64,000 nt of DNA from UBA995 sp035477115 (GTDB lineage Bacteria; Bacillota; Sulfobacillia; UBA995), in NCBI GenBank assembly GCA_035477115.1, contig DATIKW010000029.1:62001-126000 (forward strand), in the 5' to 3' direction. Shown here piece by piece: positions 1-8,239 of this stretch. Position numbers and translations under genes: made by a program. Every line of letters begins with the position of its first letter. Within the stretch, counting starts at the first letter, position 1. The notes under the pieces were generated by a model. It ran no database searches, was not told the origin of the DNA, and saw only the letters and a program-made list of their open reading frames with translations.

Positions 1-197
1 TCCAGGCGCAGATACTTTCCGGCCAGCTGCAGGTTGGCGAAGGCATGCACCCGGTTGTCCGGATATTCCTCGAACAGCAGGCCGAGACTGGGGGGACTGA
101 AGCTGATGAGCAGGAGGGCGATCATGCCAAGGGTGAGGATGGACAGGCTGGACCACACCAGGACCGGCATGGGGTTATGGCGTCGGGGTCGCGGCAC
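1..197 (-). CDS. Partial membrane-anchored protein, C-terminus outside window
   Basis: An open frame runs leftward off the window edge from a GTG at 197, with GGGAGG about 10 bases upstream; an ATG at 170 is the alternative start. The N-terminus is basic (VPRPRRHNP) and is followed by one strongly hydrophobic segment of about 20 residues (VLVWSSLSILTLGMIALLLI). The visible remainder contains the stretch LLFEEYPDNRVHAFANLQLA. This looks like a single-pass membrane or exported protein. Only about 65 residues are visible and I do not recognise the family. It is divergent from hisS. Confidence 0.5.
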   Translation of the reverse strand, partial: MPRPRRHNPMPVLVWSSLSILTLGMIALLLISFSPPSLGLLFEEYPDNRVHAFANLQLAGKYLRL

Positions 198-285
198 CCG
201 GCTTTTCCCTCCCCGAAGTGACTGCAGGCATCTCTTCCATGCCAGGGCCGCAATTCCTCTAGCTGGAGGGGAGATCGCGCACCGG

Positions 286-314
286 TTGACGGTCGGAAAT
301 GGCATCGATAGAAT
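286..314 (+). promoter_or_regulatory. Sigma-A type promoter for hisS-aspS
   Basis: TTGACG at 286-291 and TAGAAT at 309-314 are separated by exactly 17 bases. Transcription would start near 321, about 28 bases before the hisS ATG. That leader is too short for a T-box. Confidence 0.65.
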
Positions 315-348
315 GTAACGAGGACCATGGAAAGGGGCATGACGCGGG

Positions 349-1620
349 ATGTCTCTAGTCCGGCCCCGGGGCACGACCGACGTGCTGCCTCCGCGCAGCG
401 AACGCTGGCGCTCGCGCGAGGAGCGGTTTCGAGAAGTCTGCCGGCTGTTCGGATACCCCGAGATCTTGCTGCCGTTGTTCGAGCACGCCGAGTTATTCCA
501 GCACACGGTCGGCGAGACCAGCGACATTGTGGTCAAGGAGCTGTATAGTTTCAGTGACCGCTCGGGCAGGCTGCTCGCCCTGCGCCCGGAAGGCACCGCC
601 CCGGCGGCCCGCGCCTACCTCGAGAACGGTCTGCACAAGGGCCCGCAACCGGTCAAACTGGCTTACATCGGGCCGATGTTCCGCTATGAGCGCCCGCAAT
701 CCGGGCGCTATCGGCAACACACCCAGATGGGCATCGAGTTGTTCGGCGCTCCCGAACCGGGGGCCGATGTCGAAGTGATCTCCCTGGCGGTCGAGTATTT
801 ACGCCGGGAGAGCATCGCCGATCTGACCGTCCGCCTGAACAGCATCGGCTGTCCTGTCTGTCGCCCCGCCTATCGCGACGCCTTACGGGCTTTCATCGAC
901 CCGATCTTGCCCGAACTCTGCGAGGACTGCCGGGCGCGCCAAGGCCGCAACCCCCTGCGCATCCTGGACTGTAAGGTCGAAACGTGCCGCCAGGCCTTGA
1001 GCGGGGCGCCGCGGACGCTGGACGGGCTCTGCGACCAATGCCGAGAGCACTTCGGAGCCGTGCGGCGGCAACTCAGTGTCCTCGGGCTGCCGCTGGAGAT
1101 TGACTCCTCCCTCGTCCGGGGGTTGGATTACTACACGCGGACCGTGTTCGAGCTGGTGCACCGCGAGGCGGGAAGCCAGCATGCGCTGTGCGGGGGCGGT
1201 CGCTATGACGGGTTGGTGGAGATCCTCGGCGGGCCCCCGACTCCCGGTGTCGGTTTTGGGATGGGACTCGAACGGGTACTTGACCTCACCGAGCGGTTCG
1301 GAGATGGTACGCCTTCGGCCTATCGTCCCGAGCTGTTCCTCGCGGTAGCCGGCGAGGAGGTCCGCGACCAGGCCCTCACCCTTGTTGCCGGCGCGCGGTG
1401 CGCCGGGGTGGCGACGACCATCGACTTCGGAGCGCGGAGTCTCAAGTCTCAGTTGAAGAACGCATCGCGCCTGGGTGCCGCTTTCTCGCTGGTGCTCGGT
1501 CAGCGCGAGATCGAGGCGGGTATGGGCTGTCTCCGGGACATGGGCGATGGCAGCGAATACCCCGTGGCCCTGGATCGACTGGTGGAGACCGTCCGGCAAC
1601 TGGCGGGGAGGAAGGATTGA
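349..1620 (+). CDS. hisS: Histidyl-tRNA synthetase
   Basis: This class II aminoacyl-tRNA synthetase charges tRNA-His in the cytoplasm. It is 423 residues, normal for bacterial HisRS. It begins with the usual VRPRGTTDVLP stretch. Motif 2 is visible as FRYERPQSGRYRQHTQMG, the histidine-specific signature as GLDYYTRTVFE, and motif 3 as GVGFGMGLERV. A cysteine-rich insertion (CPVCRPAYRD, then CRQALSG and CDQCREHFG) lies in the middle, as in many Firmicute HisRS. The anticodon-binding domain forms the last 90 or so residues. It starts at the ATG at 349 and overlaps the aspS start by one base (TGATG), so the two are translationally coupled. This hisS-aspS pairing is standard in Firmicutes. Confidence 0.97.
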   Translation: MSLVRPRGTTDVLPPRSERWRSREERFREVCRLFGYPEILLPLFEHAELFQHTVGETSDIVVKELYSFSDRSGRLLALRPEGTAPAARAYLENGLHKGPQPVKLAYIGPMFRYERPQSGRYRQHTQMGIELFGAPEPGADVEVISLAVEYLRRESIADLTVRLNSIGCPVCRPAYRDALRAFIDPILPELCEDCRARQGRNPLRILDCKVETCRQALSGAPRTLDGLCDQCREHFGAVRRQLSVLGLPLEIDSSLVRGLDYYTRTVFELVHREAGSQHALCGGGRYDGLVEILGGPPTPGVGFGMGLERVLDLTERFGDGTPSAYRPELFLAVAGEEVRDQALTLVAGARCAGVATTIDFGARSLKSQLKNASRLGAAFSLVLGQREIEAGMGCLRDMGDGSEYPVALDRLVETVRQLAGRKD

Positions 1621-3392
1621 TGGCGGCAGAGGCGGGTTTCGGCCGGACGCACGGCTGCGGCCGTGTGACTTCCGCCTTGATCGGTCAGGATGTGGGGCTG
1701 TGCGGATGGGTTTCCCGGCACCGCGATCACGGCGGCGTGTTGTTCATCGACGTTCGGGACGCTTCCGGCCTGGTACAGGTGGTTGTCGCCCCGGAAACGC
1801 TGCCGGAGGCGCGGACGCTCCACGCCGAGGATGTGATCAGCGTTCGCGGCCGCGTGCGCGCCCGTCCCCCCGCGATGGTCAATCCCCGGGTGAGCACCGG
1901 CCAGGTCGAGGTGCACCTGGACCAACTGACCGTCCTCAACCGGTCGCGGACACCGCCGTTTTCCATCCAGGAGGAAGTGGGCGCCGACGAAGCGATCCGC
2001 CTGCGCTATCGCTATCTTGACCTGCGCCGGCCGGATATGGCCGAGCGATTGCGCCTGCGCGATCGAGCAGCGCGGGCCATCCGCGAATTCCTGCATGACC
2101 GGGACTTCGTCGAGGTGGAGACGCCGGCGCTGACCCGCAGCACCCCCGAGGGGGCCCGGGACTACCTGGTGCCCAGCCGGTTGGCGCCGGGCTCCTTCTT
2201 CGCCCTCCCGCAGTCTCCCCAGCTATTCAAACAACTGCTCATGGTCGCGGGATTGGAGCGGTATTTCCAGCTCGCCCGCTGTTTCCGCGACGAGGACCTT
2301 CGGGCCGATCGCCAGCCCGAGTTCACCCAGCTCGACCTGGAGCTGTCCTTTGCCGGCGCTTCCGAGGTGATGTCGCTGGTAGAAGAGATGATGGCGCATC
2401 TCCTGGAGCGCACCCTGGGCTGTCGGGTCGCGACGCCATTCCCTCGCCTCACCTACGGGCAGGCCATGGAACGGTACGGTACCGACAAGCCGGACCTGCG
2501 CGTACCCCTGGAGATGGTCGACGTGACCGACCTCGCGGCGGCCGCGGCCTTCCCTCCCTTCGCGCGCGCCATCGCCGCGGGCGGCCGCGTCCGCGGCTTG
2601 CGGGCGCCGCGGGGGGCGACGCTGAGCCGGAAGGAACTCGACGAACTCGGAGGCGAGTTCGCCCGTCGCGAGGCAGACCTCTTCTGGATCATGCTGGAGG
2701 AGGCAGGCCCGCGCTCGCCGCTGGTCCGACACCTGGGGCCGGGGCTCATCAATGCCCTTCGGGACCGGCTGGCGGGGATGCCCGGCGATGGGCTGTTCCT
2801 GGCTGCCGGTTCTCTGCCGGCGGTGGCCGCTTCACTGGGCTGGTTGCGCTCCGAACTCGGCCGCCGCCTCGAGCTGTCGGATGCGGGCAGTTGGCGTTTC
2901 CTCTGGGTGACCGAATTTCCGCTGCTCGAGTGGGACGAGGATGCAGGCCAGTTGGCAGCCGTCCACCATCCCTTCACCTCTCCCTTGCCCGGCGATGCCC
3001 ACCTCCTGGAATCGGACCCGACATCGGTCCGCGCCGATCACTATGACCTGGTGGTCAACGGGGTGGAACTGGGCAGCGGGAGCGTGCGCCTTCATGTGCG
3101 CGCCGTTCAGGAGAAGATACTGCACATCCTGGGGCTATCCCCCGCGGAGGCGGAACGGCGCTTCGGGTTCTTCCTCGAGGCGCTGGAGTACGGCGCCCCG
3201 CCCCATGCCGGCATCGCCCTCGGGCTGGATCGGCTGGTCATGTTGCTGGCCGGCGCGGGCAGTGTCCGGGACGTGATCGCTTTTCCTAAGACGGCCCGGG
3301 CCGCTTGCCTGTTGACCGGCGCGCCATCCGCCGTCGATCTCCACCAGCTTCGCGAATTGCGGTTGGAGATTGGACCGCTTGACGAATGTTGA
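1620..3392 (+). CDS. aspS: Aspartyl-tRNA synthetase
   Basis: This class IIb synthetase charges tRNA-Asp. The ATG at 1620 overlaps the hisS stop codon and gives 590 residues, the normal bacterial length. The N-terminal OB-fold anticodon-binding domain includes CGWVSRHRDHGGVLFIDVRD. The catalytic core follows, with motif 2 CFRDEDLRADRQPEFTQLDL and motif 3 GIALGLDRLVMLLAG. The bacterial GAD insertion lies between them (about residues 280-410). An in-frame start much further upstream is open but lies inside hisS and is not credible. Whether the enzyme discriminates against tRNA-Asn cannot be decided here. The stop codon overlaps the TTGACA at 3389, just before the 6S RNA locus. Confidence 0.97.
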   Translation: MAAEAGFGRTHGCGRVTSALIGQDVGLCGWVSRHRDHGGVLFIDVRDASGLVQVVVAPETLPEARTLHAEDVISVRGRVRARPPAMVNPRVSTGQVEVHLDQLTVLNRSRTPPFSIQEEVGADEAIRLRYRYLDLRRPDMAERLRLRDRAARAIREFLHDRDFVEVETPALTRSTPEGARDYLVPSRLAPGSFFALPQSPQLFKQLLMVAGLERYFQLARCFRDEDLRADRQPEFTQLDLELSFAGASEVMSLVEEMMAHLLERTLGCRVATPFPRLTYGQAMERYGTDKPDLRVPLEMVDVTDLAAAAAFPPFARAIAAGGRVRGLRAPRGATLSRKELDELGGEFARREADLFWIMLEEAGPRSPLVRHLGPGLINALRDRLAGMPGDGLFLAAGSLPAVAASLGWLRSELGRRLELSDAGSWRFLWVTEFPLLEWDEDAGQLAAVHHPFTSPLPGDAHLLESDPTSVRADHYDLVVNGVELGSGSVRLHVRAVQEKILHILGLSPAEAERRFGFFLEALEYGAPPHAGIALGLDRLVMLLAGAGSVRDVIAFPKTARAACLLTGAPSAVDLHQLRELRLEIGPLDEC

Positions 3393-3406
3393 CAGCAACG
3401 AGGCAG

Positions 3407-3435
3407 TTGCGCCGGCACGTTCGCCGTGCTATCAT
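3407..3435 (+). promoter_or_regulatory. Candidate promoter upstream of 6S RNA
   Basis: TTGCGC at 3407-3412 and TATCAT at 3430-3435 are spaced by 17 bases, with a predicted start near 3442. A second weaker pair, TTGAAG at 3440 and TCATAA at 3464 (18-base spacing), would start the RNA nearer the base of the long stem at about 3477. Confidence 0.45.
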
Positions 3436-3476
3436 CAGCTTGAAGGCTCCTGCACGAATAGTGTCATAACAGAATA

Positions 3477-3670
3477 GCCCTGCTGTGTTCGTGAGGTTGC
3501 GGTTGAAGTTTTGAGCCAACACCGTCAACGAGGGAACCCGGTCTCTGGGGGCGGAGGCCAGGCCTGCGCCGCCAGGCGTTTCAGGTAGGCCAAAGCCGCC
3601 AGGAGGGTACCCACCTGCTGAGAGCAGGTTCAAAAACCACCGCATTCACGACACAGCGGGGTTTTGCTTT
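3477..3670 (+). ncRNA. ssrS: 6S RNA (SsrS), regulator of RNA polymerase
   Basis: The roughly 190-base gap after aspS folds into one long rod. The 5' arm from about 3478 (CCCTGCTGTGTTCGTGA) pairs with the 3' arm ending near 3661 (TCACGACACAGCGGGG). It continues inward through GCGG at about 3499 and CCGC at about 3640. This matches the extended hairpin with a central bubble typical of 6S RNA, which mimics an open promoter and sequesters the housekeeping holoenzyme. The closing stem is followed by GGTTTTGCTTTT and doubles as terminator. In Bacillus subtilis the 6S-1 RNA gene also lies directly after aspS, so position supports the call. No plausible reading frame fits the region. The exact 5' end is uncertain. 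Confidence 0.78.
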
Positions 3671-3740
3671 TGGGGGCGCATCGTCGCAGGTGCCTTGCGG
3701 TCCCCTGACGAAGGGCACCCCTCGAAAAGGGGGTACCGGC

Positions 3741-4778
3741 TTGCGCATAGTTGACCTGCGTTCGGACACCGTGACTTCACCCACCGCCGATATGCGCCGG
3801 GCGATGGCCGCCGCGGAGGTGGGGGACGACGTATACGGCGAGGACCCCACGGTCAATGCCCTTGAGGAGTTGGCGGCCGCGATGCTCGGCAAGGAGGCGG
3901 CGGTCTTCCTCCCGAGCGGCACCATGGCCAATCAGGCCGCCGTCCTGACCCACACCGCCCGGGGCGATGAGGTCATCGTGGAACGCGATGCCCACATCTA
4001 CTGGTACGAGGCCGGCGGACTGGCCCTGTTGGCCGGGGTGCAAGTGTGGCCCATTCCCGGGCGCCGGGGTGTCCTCGATCCGGAAGCGGTGACGGCCGCC
4101 GTCCGCCCCGCCAATCTCCACTTCCCCCGCACGGGCCTGGTATGTCTGGAGAACACCCACAACCGGGCGGGCGGCGCGGTATGGCCGCTGGATCGACTGG
4201 ACGCCGTCACGGCGGCGGCCCATGCCGCCGGGTGCCCCGTCCATCTCGATGGCGCCCGGATCTTCAACGCGGCCGTCGCCCAGGGAGTCCCGGCCGCCCG
4301 TATCGCCGCCAGCCCTGATTCGGTGATGTTCTGCTTGTCCAAGGGGCTGGGAGCGCCGGTGGGCTCCGTCCTGGCCGGCCCGGGAGAGTGGGTGCAGCGT
4401 GCTCGCAAGGCCCGCAAGGTGCTGGGCGGGGCCATGCGCCAGGCGGGGGTCATCGCCGCGGCCGGGCTGATCGCCCTCCGAGACATGGTCGATCGGCTGG
4501 CCGAAGATCATGAACATGCCCGGCGACTGGCCGCCGCCCTGGTCGACATCCCCGGCATCGCCGTCCGACCGGCGGAGGTGGACACCAACATGGTGATGCT
4601 GGAGACGAGGCGGCCCGCAGCCGGATTCTGCTCCGCACTGGCCGCTCGGGGAGTGAAGGCGGGCTTCATGGATGCCCAGCGGGTCCGGCTGGTCACCCAC
4701 AAGGACGTATCGCGGGATGACGTGGACTACGCCGCGGCCGCCATCGCCGCGGTGGCCCGAGGGAACGGATCGGCGTGA
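3741..4778 (+). CDS. ltaE: Low-specificity L-threonine aldolase
   Basis: This PLP-dependent, fold-type I enzyme cleaves L-threonine or L-allo-threonine to glycine and acetaldehyde. I chose the TTG at 3741 because AAGGGGG lies 7 bases upstream and the product then begins with the family's N-terminus RIVDLRSDTVTSPT. The length of 345 residues is typical. VYGEDPTVN is conserved, and the PLP lysine is in CLSKGLGAPVGSVLAG. An upstream in-frame ATG at 3690 would add 17 unconserved residues. It ends in a GTGA overlap with rarA, so the two are probably co-expressed. Confidence 0.93.
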   Translation: MRIVDLRSDTVTSPTADMRRAMAAAEVGDDVYGEDPTVNALEELAAAMLGKEAAVFLPSGTMANQAAVLTHTARGDEVIVERDAHIYWYEAGGLALLAGVQVWPIPGRRGVLDPEAVTAAVRPANLHFPRTGLVCLENTHNRAGGAVWPLDRLDAVTAAAHAAGCPVHLDGARIFNAAVAQGVPAARIAASPDSVMFCLSKGLGAPVGSVLAGPGEWVQRARKARKVLGGAMRQAGVIAAAGLIALRDMVDRLAEDHEHARRLAAALVDIPGIAVRPAEVDTNMVMLETRRPAAGFCSALAARGVKAGFMDAQRVRLVTHKDVSRDDVDYAAAAIAAVARGNGSA

Positions 4779-6127
4779 GCGACGGAGGGCTGTTTGACGC
4801 CCCCGACCGGGAGCGCCTGCGGCGGGAAGCCCCGCTTGCCGCCCGCATGCGGCCTGGGACGCTTGAGGAGTTCCTCGGGCAGGAAGACATCCTGGGAGCA
4901 GGCCGCCTCTTGCACACGGCGATCGCCGAAGACCGGGTTCCCTCCCTCATCCTCCATGGCCCGCCGGGCAGCGGCAAGACCACCCTCGCCCATATCGTGG
5001 CCAGCCGCACCGCCCACCATTGCGAGCAATTGAGCGCGGTGACCGCCGGGGTAGCCGACGTCCGCCGCATCATCGAAGCCGCCCGCGAGAGCCTGGGCCG
5101 GCACGGCCGCCGGACTATCCTGATCATCGACGAGATCCACCGCTTCAACCGCGCGCAGCAGGACGCACTGTTGCCGGCGGTGGAGGACGGCACGGTCACT
5201 CTCATCGGTTCGACCACCGAGAATCCTTTCTTCGCGGTCAACGCTGCCCTCCTGTCGCGATGCCGGCTGTTCCGCCTGCAGCCGCTCGCCGACGAACAGG
5301 TCGCGACCATCGTGCGCCGCGCCCTGGCCGACCCGGTTCGCGGGCTGGGTTCGCGGCGGGTGGAACTGGAGCCGGACGCCTGCGACTACCTGGTGGCCCA
5401 GGCCGGAGGAGACGCCCGCGCCGCCCTCAACGTCCTCGAGCTGGCCGCCAGTAGCGTGGAGCCGGGACCGGACGGCATCCGCCGCATCGGCCGGGAGGCA
5501 GTGGCCGAAGCCGCGCAGCGACGCCTGCTATACCACCATGGGACGGGCGACGAGCACTACGATCTATTATCCGCCTACATCAAGAGCCTGCGGGGGACCG
5601 ATCCCGATGCCGCCCTCTACTGGCTGGCCAGGCTGCTGGAGGCGGGCGAGGACCCGCGGATCCCGGCCCGCCGGCTGGTGGTCGCCGCTTCCGAGGATGT
5701 GGGCAACGCCGACCCGATGGCCCTGGTCGTCGCCGTGGCCGCCTTCCAGGCCGTCGAGTTCCTGGGCCTGCCGGAGGGTCGGATCCCCCTCGCCCACGCG
5801 ACGGTATACGTGGCCGCCGTCCCCAAGAGCAACGCCTGCTACGTCGCCCTCGGCCGGGCGGAGGCGGATGTGCGCGAGTTGCGCTCGCCCGCCGTGCCGC
5901 CGCACCTGCGGGATACCTCTTATCCGGGTGCCGCCCGCCTCGGTCACGGCGAGGGATACCTGTATCCGCACGATCATCCGGGCCACCGGGTGGCCCAGCA
6001 GTACCTGCCCGAGGGACTGCGCACCCCCTACTACCAGCCCAGCGACCAGGGACGGGAGCGCGAGCTGTTGCAACGGCCCCCTCACCGCCCCGAAGCGCCC
6101 GACACGCCTTCCGGGGAAGACCGCTGA
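4775..6127 (+). CDS. rarA: Replication-associated recombination AAA+ ATPase RarA (MgsA)
   Basis: RarA is a clamp-loader-like AAA+ ATPase acting at stalled replication forks with single-strand binding protein. The 450-residue length fits the family. The N-terminus has the conserved MRPGTLEEFLGQEDIL; Walker A is GPPGSGKTTLA and Walker B is IIDEIHRF. The C-terminal tetramerisation domain has the hallmark YHHGTGDEHYDLLSAYIKSL and a following ASEDVGNADPMAL. Translation starts at GTG 4775, overlapping the ltaE stop. No clear terminator follows; the 268-base gap to the next gene holds a dispersed palindromic repeat and a second small palindrome. Confidence 0.96.
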   Translation: MSDGGLFDAPDRERLRREAPLAARMRPGTLEEFLGQEDILGAGRLLHTAIAEDRVPSLILHGPPGSGKTTLAHIVASRTAHHCEQLSAVTAGVADVRRIIEAARESLGRHGRRTILIIDEIHRFNRAQQDALLPAVEDGTVTLIGSTTENPFFAVNAALLSRCRLFRLQPLADEQVATIVRRALADPVRGLGSRRVELEPDACDYLVAQAGGDARAALNVLELAASSVEPGPDGIRRIGREAVAEAAQRRLLYHHGTGDEHYDLLSAYIKSLRGTDPDAALYWLARLLEAGEDPRIPARRLVVAASEDVGNADPMALVVAVAAFQAVEFLGLPEGRIPLAHATVYVAAVPKSNACYVALGRAEADVRELRSPAVPPHLRDTSYPGAARLGHGEGYLYPHDHPGHRVAQQYLPEGLRTPYYQPSDQGRERELLQRPPHRPEAPDTPSGEDR

Positions 6128-6240
6128 ACGATCCCCGTCTCAGGTGTTCTGAAGAGACCACCATGGGCCTCGGGATACCACGGGGCATGAGGACGCCAGG
6201 CCCCATTTTTCGCGGCAGGGCAGGCGGAGACCCTTTCGGC

Positions 6241-6269
6241 GTAGGGGCGGGTTCGGAACCCGCCCCTAC
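6241..6269. repeat. Dispersed 29-bp palindromic repeat, copy A
   Basis: A near-perfect palindrome with arms GTAGGGGCGGGTTC and GAACCCGCCCCTAC lies in the rarA-HIRAN gap. Related copies occur at 17621-17649, 31262-31283 (half) and 59336-59364. All lie outside or at the very edge of genes. The hairpin could act as a bidirectional transcript-end structure, or it may be a mobile palindromic unit. Confidence 0.8.
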
Positions 6270-6306
6270 CAACACCACGCAAAAAACATGCTTGGCCATC
6301 GGTCGG

Positions 6307-6323
6307 CCGTCACTATGTGACGG
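6307..6323. repeat. Perfect 17-bp inverted repeat, possible operator
   Basis: CCGTCAC-TAT-GTGACGG is a perfect 7-bp inverted repeat with a 3-base centre, about 75 bases before the HIRAN gene. Its size suits a dimeric repressor. I could not match it to a known regulator and saw no clear promoter with it. Confidence 0.35.
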
Positions 6324-6395
6324 AGCGACGCGATACGATGATACCGGGATACTGAGAAGGCGAGCAAGCCACGAGCATGACGGGAGGACGACCGC

Positions 6396-7037
6396 ATGAA
6401 GGGATTACTGAAAGAACTGGTGGCCGTAGGGGCGCTCGACGCCTACTCCGGCGACGAGACTCACCTGCCGGCGCTCCTGGGCGGCATCGACCTCATCCGG
6501 AAGGGGGCGTTCGCTGCGGCCGTGCGGTTGCTGGGGACGACTTCCCGGTGGGGGACGGCCGAGGTCGCGTTGATTCGGCAATTCGCGCCCCTGGGCGGTC
6601 TCCTGAATGCGGCCGCCGAAGAACAGCACGGTGCCTTTGGGAAGCCTTTCGGCGGAGAACTCGGGTTCTTCTGGGGCGCCGTCCTGGGCGATGACGCGGG
6701 AAAGGTAGGGGACTTCTACAAGGGCGCCGATGAGTTCATCACCCGCGTGGTAGGCCTGCGGTACGGCGGGCGCTTGGAGCGGCTGGACGACCTTTCGCCG
6801 GGCGAGCCGGTAACCCTGATCTGGCAGAAGAACAACCCGCACGACCCCCATGCAATCCTGGTGCTCAACCCGCAGGGGGATGACCTCGGTTACCTGCGGC
6901 GCGGCATTGCATACCAGCTGGCGCAGCGCCTCAAGAAGAAGGCCGCGCTATCCGGCAATGTCACAGCCGTACTGGGGGAGGAATTCGACCCCAATGAGCG
7001 GCTGTATGTCCGCGTGAAAGTGATGCAAGCCGGCTAG
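6396..7037 (+). CDS. Stand-alone HIRAN-domain protein
   Basis: A 213-residue protein with GGGAGG about 9 bases before its ATG. Residues 1-110 form an uncharacterised helical region, and residues about 112-211 resemble a HIRAN domain. The visible core is TRVVGLRYGG, then LIWQKNNPHDPHAILVLN, the LGYLRRGIAYQLAQRL helix and LYVRVKVMQ. In larger proteins HIRAN binds DNA 3' ends, usually fused to a helicase or nuclease; here it has no such partner. Its position after rarA hints at a role at damaged forks, but this is inference. No transmembrane segment is visible. Confidence 0.75.
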   Translation: MKGLLKELVAVGALDAYSGDETHLPALLGGIDLIRKGAFAAAVRLLGTTSRWGTAEVALIRQFAPLGGLLNAAAEEQHGAFGKPFGGELGFFWGAVLGDDAGKVGDFYKGADEFITRVVGLRYGGRLERLDDLSPGEPVTLIWQKNNPHDPHAILVLNPQGDDLGYLRRGIAYQLAQRLKKKAALSGNVTAVLGEEFDPNERLYVRVKVMQAG

Positions 7038-7211
7038 AGCCCACTGCAGGGTTGCGCTCGCCATGGTAGTCACGGCCACGGCGATCGTTGCCGGTGCGGC
7101 CGTGACCATGAGTGTGACTTCACTCCTGAAGCAGAAGTAGGACATGCCCGCAGGATATCTCGGGTTCATCATACCCGCCATGCCCAAGCAATGTTTGGGA
7201 ATATGTTCGTC

Positions 7212-7240
7212 TTGACGCGGAGGCTTCCTTCCGGTAGGAT
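7212..7240 (+). promoter_or_regulatory. Sigma-A type promoter for the ribbon-helix-helix gene
   Basis: TTGACG at 7212-7217 and TAGGAT at 7235-7240 are spaced by 17 bases, with a start expected near 7247, about 36 bases before the ATG at 7283. The preceding 170 bases after the HIRAN gene hold no convincing gene. Confidence 0.55.
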
Positions 7241-7282
7241 GGTGATGAGAAGGTAATAGGATGGCTACTGGAGGACAATGAG

Positions 7283-7678
7283 ATGGAGCAGACCGAGAAA
7301 GCCACGTTCAACCTCAGCCCGGTGGATCTGGGCAAGATGGATGTCCTGGTGGCGCAGGGTTTCTACGCCAACCGGACCGACTTCGTGCGCAGCGCGGTGC
7401 GGAGACAACTGGAACTCAACGAGAACCAGGTGGACCGGTTTGTGGATGCTCACAGCTCCACGGTCGGCATCGCCTGCATCGACCGGCGGGAATTGAAGGA
7501 GTTGGTGAGGGCCGGGACACGGCGCAAGTATACCATTGTAGGCTTGGCCATCATTCCCGAAGACGTGGACGCGGAACTGGCGGACGCCGCCATCGAGAGC
7601 CTGCGGGTCTACGGGGCGCTGCGGGCTTCCCGGGCCGTCCGGGAGCGTCTGGGGGACCGGATTACCGGTGCCGGCTGA
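7283..7678 (+). CDS. Ribbon-helix-helix (CopG-type) DNA-binding protein
   Basis: 131 residues, with GGAGG about 8 bases before the ATG and its own promoter. Residues about 7-46 (ATFNLSPVDLGKMDVLVAQG, then NRTDFVRSAVRRQL) are a ribbon-helix-helix DNA-binding fold as in CopG and NikR. The C-terminal 80 residues do not carry the NikR nickel-site pattern I would expect. They instead end in IESLRVYGALRAS. This is probably an autoregulated local repressor; its targets are unknown. It is not obviously paired with the adjacent degraded toxin system, which lies on the opposite strand. Confidence 0.7.
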   Translation: MEQTEKATFNLSPVDLGKMDVLVAQGFYANRTDFVRSAVRRQLELNENQVDRFVDAHSSTVGIACIDRRELKELVRAGTRRKYTIVGLAIIPEDVDAELADAAIESLRVYGALRASRAVRERLGDRITGAG

Positions 7679-7679
7679 G

Positions 7680-8010
7680 GTGCCCCGAGGGGCTCTGGCT
7701 GCACAAGGCATCGCGCGGGGCGGACCATCTCGCCAGGGAAGTAGAACGTCAGTGCGCACGCGGCCTCCGCCAGCCGCAGGAGTCCATCGCCACTGCGCTC
7801 TTGCGGGATCACGCGGTCCACTTCAGCCCCAACTCGAGGATCCCCGGCCCAAACTTGTGCGCGTACCCGCGTACCCGATGTATGATTCAATGTCGCGAAG
7901 GCTGGCGTGGAGGATGTCGTAGAACTCGGCGATGAAGCCGCCGAAATCATCCTGCGTGACTACCGGCCCGTCCTTGTGCTCTGAGGAGCGCGTCTGTTCC
8001 CGGGCGTTGG
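7680..8010 (-). pseudogene. Degraded hypothetical gene
   Basis: Protein-like sequence on the minus strand is split between two frames. One frame reads VVTQDDFGGFIAEFYDILHA then LRDIESYIGYAGT. The other continues with GDPRVGAEVDRVIPQERSGD and LTFYFPGEMVRPA. The switch falls near 7850, and no start codon with a ribosome site is evident. I do not recognise the family. It lies just downstream of the broken RelE gene and is probably part of the same decayed block. Confidence 0.35.
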
Positions 8011-8025
8011 AGAAGGCTAACGGAG

Positions 8026-8239
8026 TCAAACCTTTTGCGCCTCGGCGTCCACCATGTAGACGGCACGCAATCCCCCCAATGTGCAGGCTAAACAGCCCCA
8101 CCAGTTCGCCCCGAAGCCTCTTCCCCTTCAGGGGATCGGCTTTCACGCGCTCCAGCGCCCGGATGATTCGCCGCCTTGTTCCCGGGGTAGCTCTTTCCAG
8201 GCACTTGCCCGCTTCCCGGCTCAAGACCAGTTCATACAT
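8026..8239 (-). pseudogene. Frameshifted RelE/ParE-family toxin
   Basis: The frame opens with MYELVLSREAGKCLERATPG and RRIIRALERVKADPLKGKRL, characteristic of RelE/ParE mRNA-interferase or gyrase toxins. At the six-base C run at 8072-8077 (G run on the coding strand) the frame changes. Removing one base restores GGLRAVYMVDAEAQKV, the expected continuation, which then stops at 8026-8028. The result is about 71 residues and lacks the C-terminal strand with the usual catalytic residues. It therefore looks inactive, unless the homopolymer is a sequencing error. Its start overlaps the antitoxin stop by 8 bases. Confidence 0.7.

Noticed and set aside
7063..7139. Small hydrophobic 25-codon frame (MVVTATAIVAGAAVT...) after the HIRAN gene
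   Set aside because: No ribosome site upstream and no known family; a chance frame cannot be excluded.
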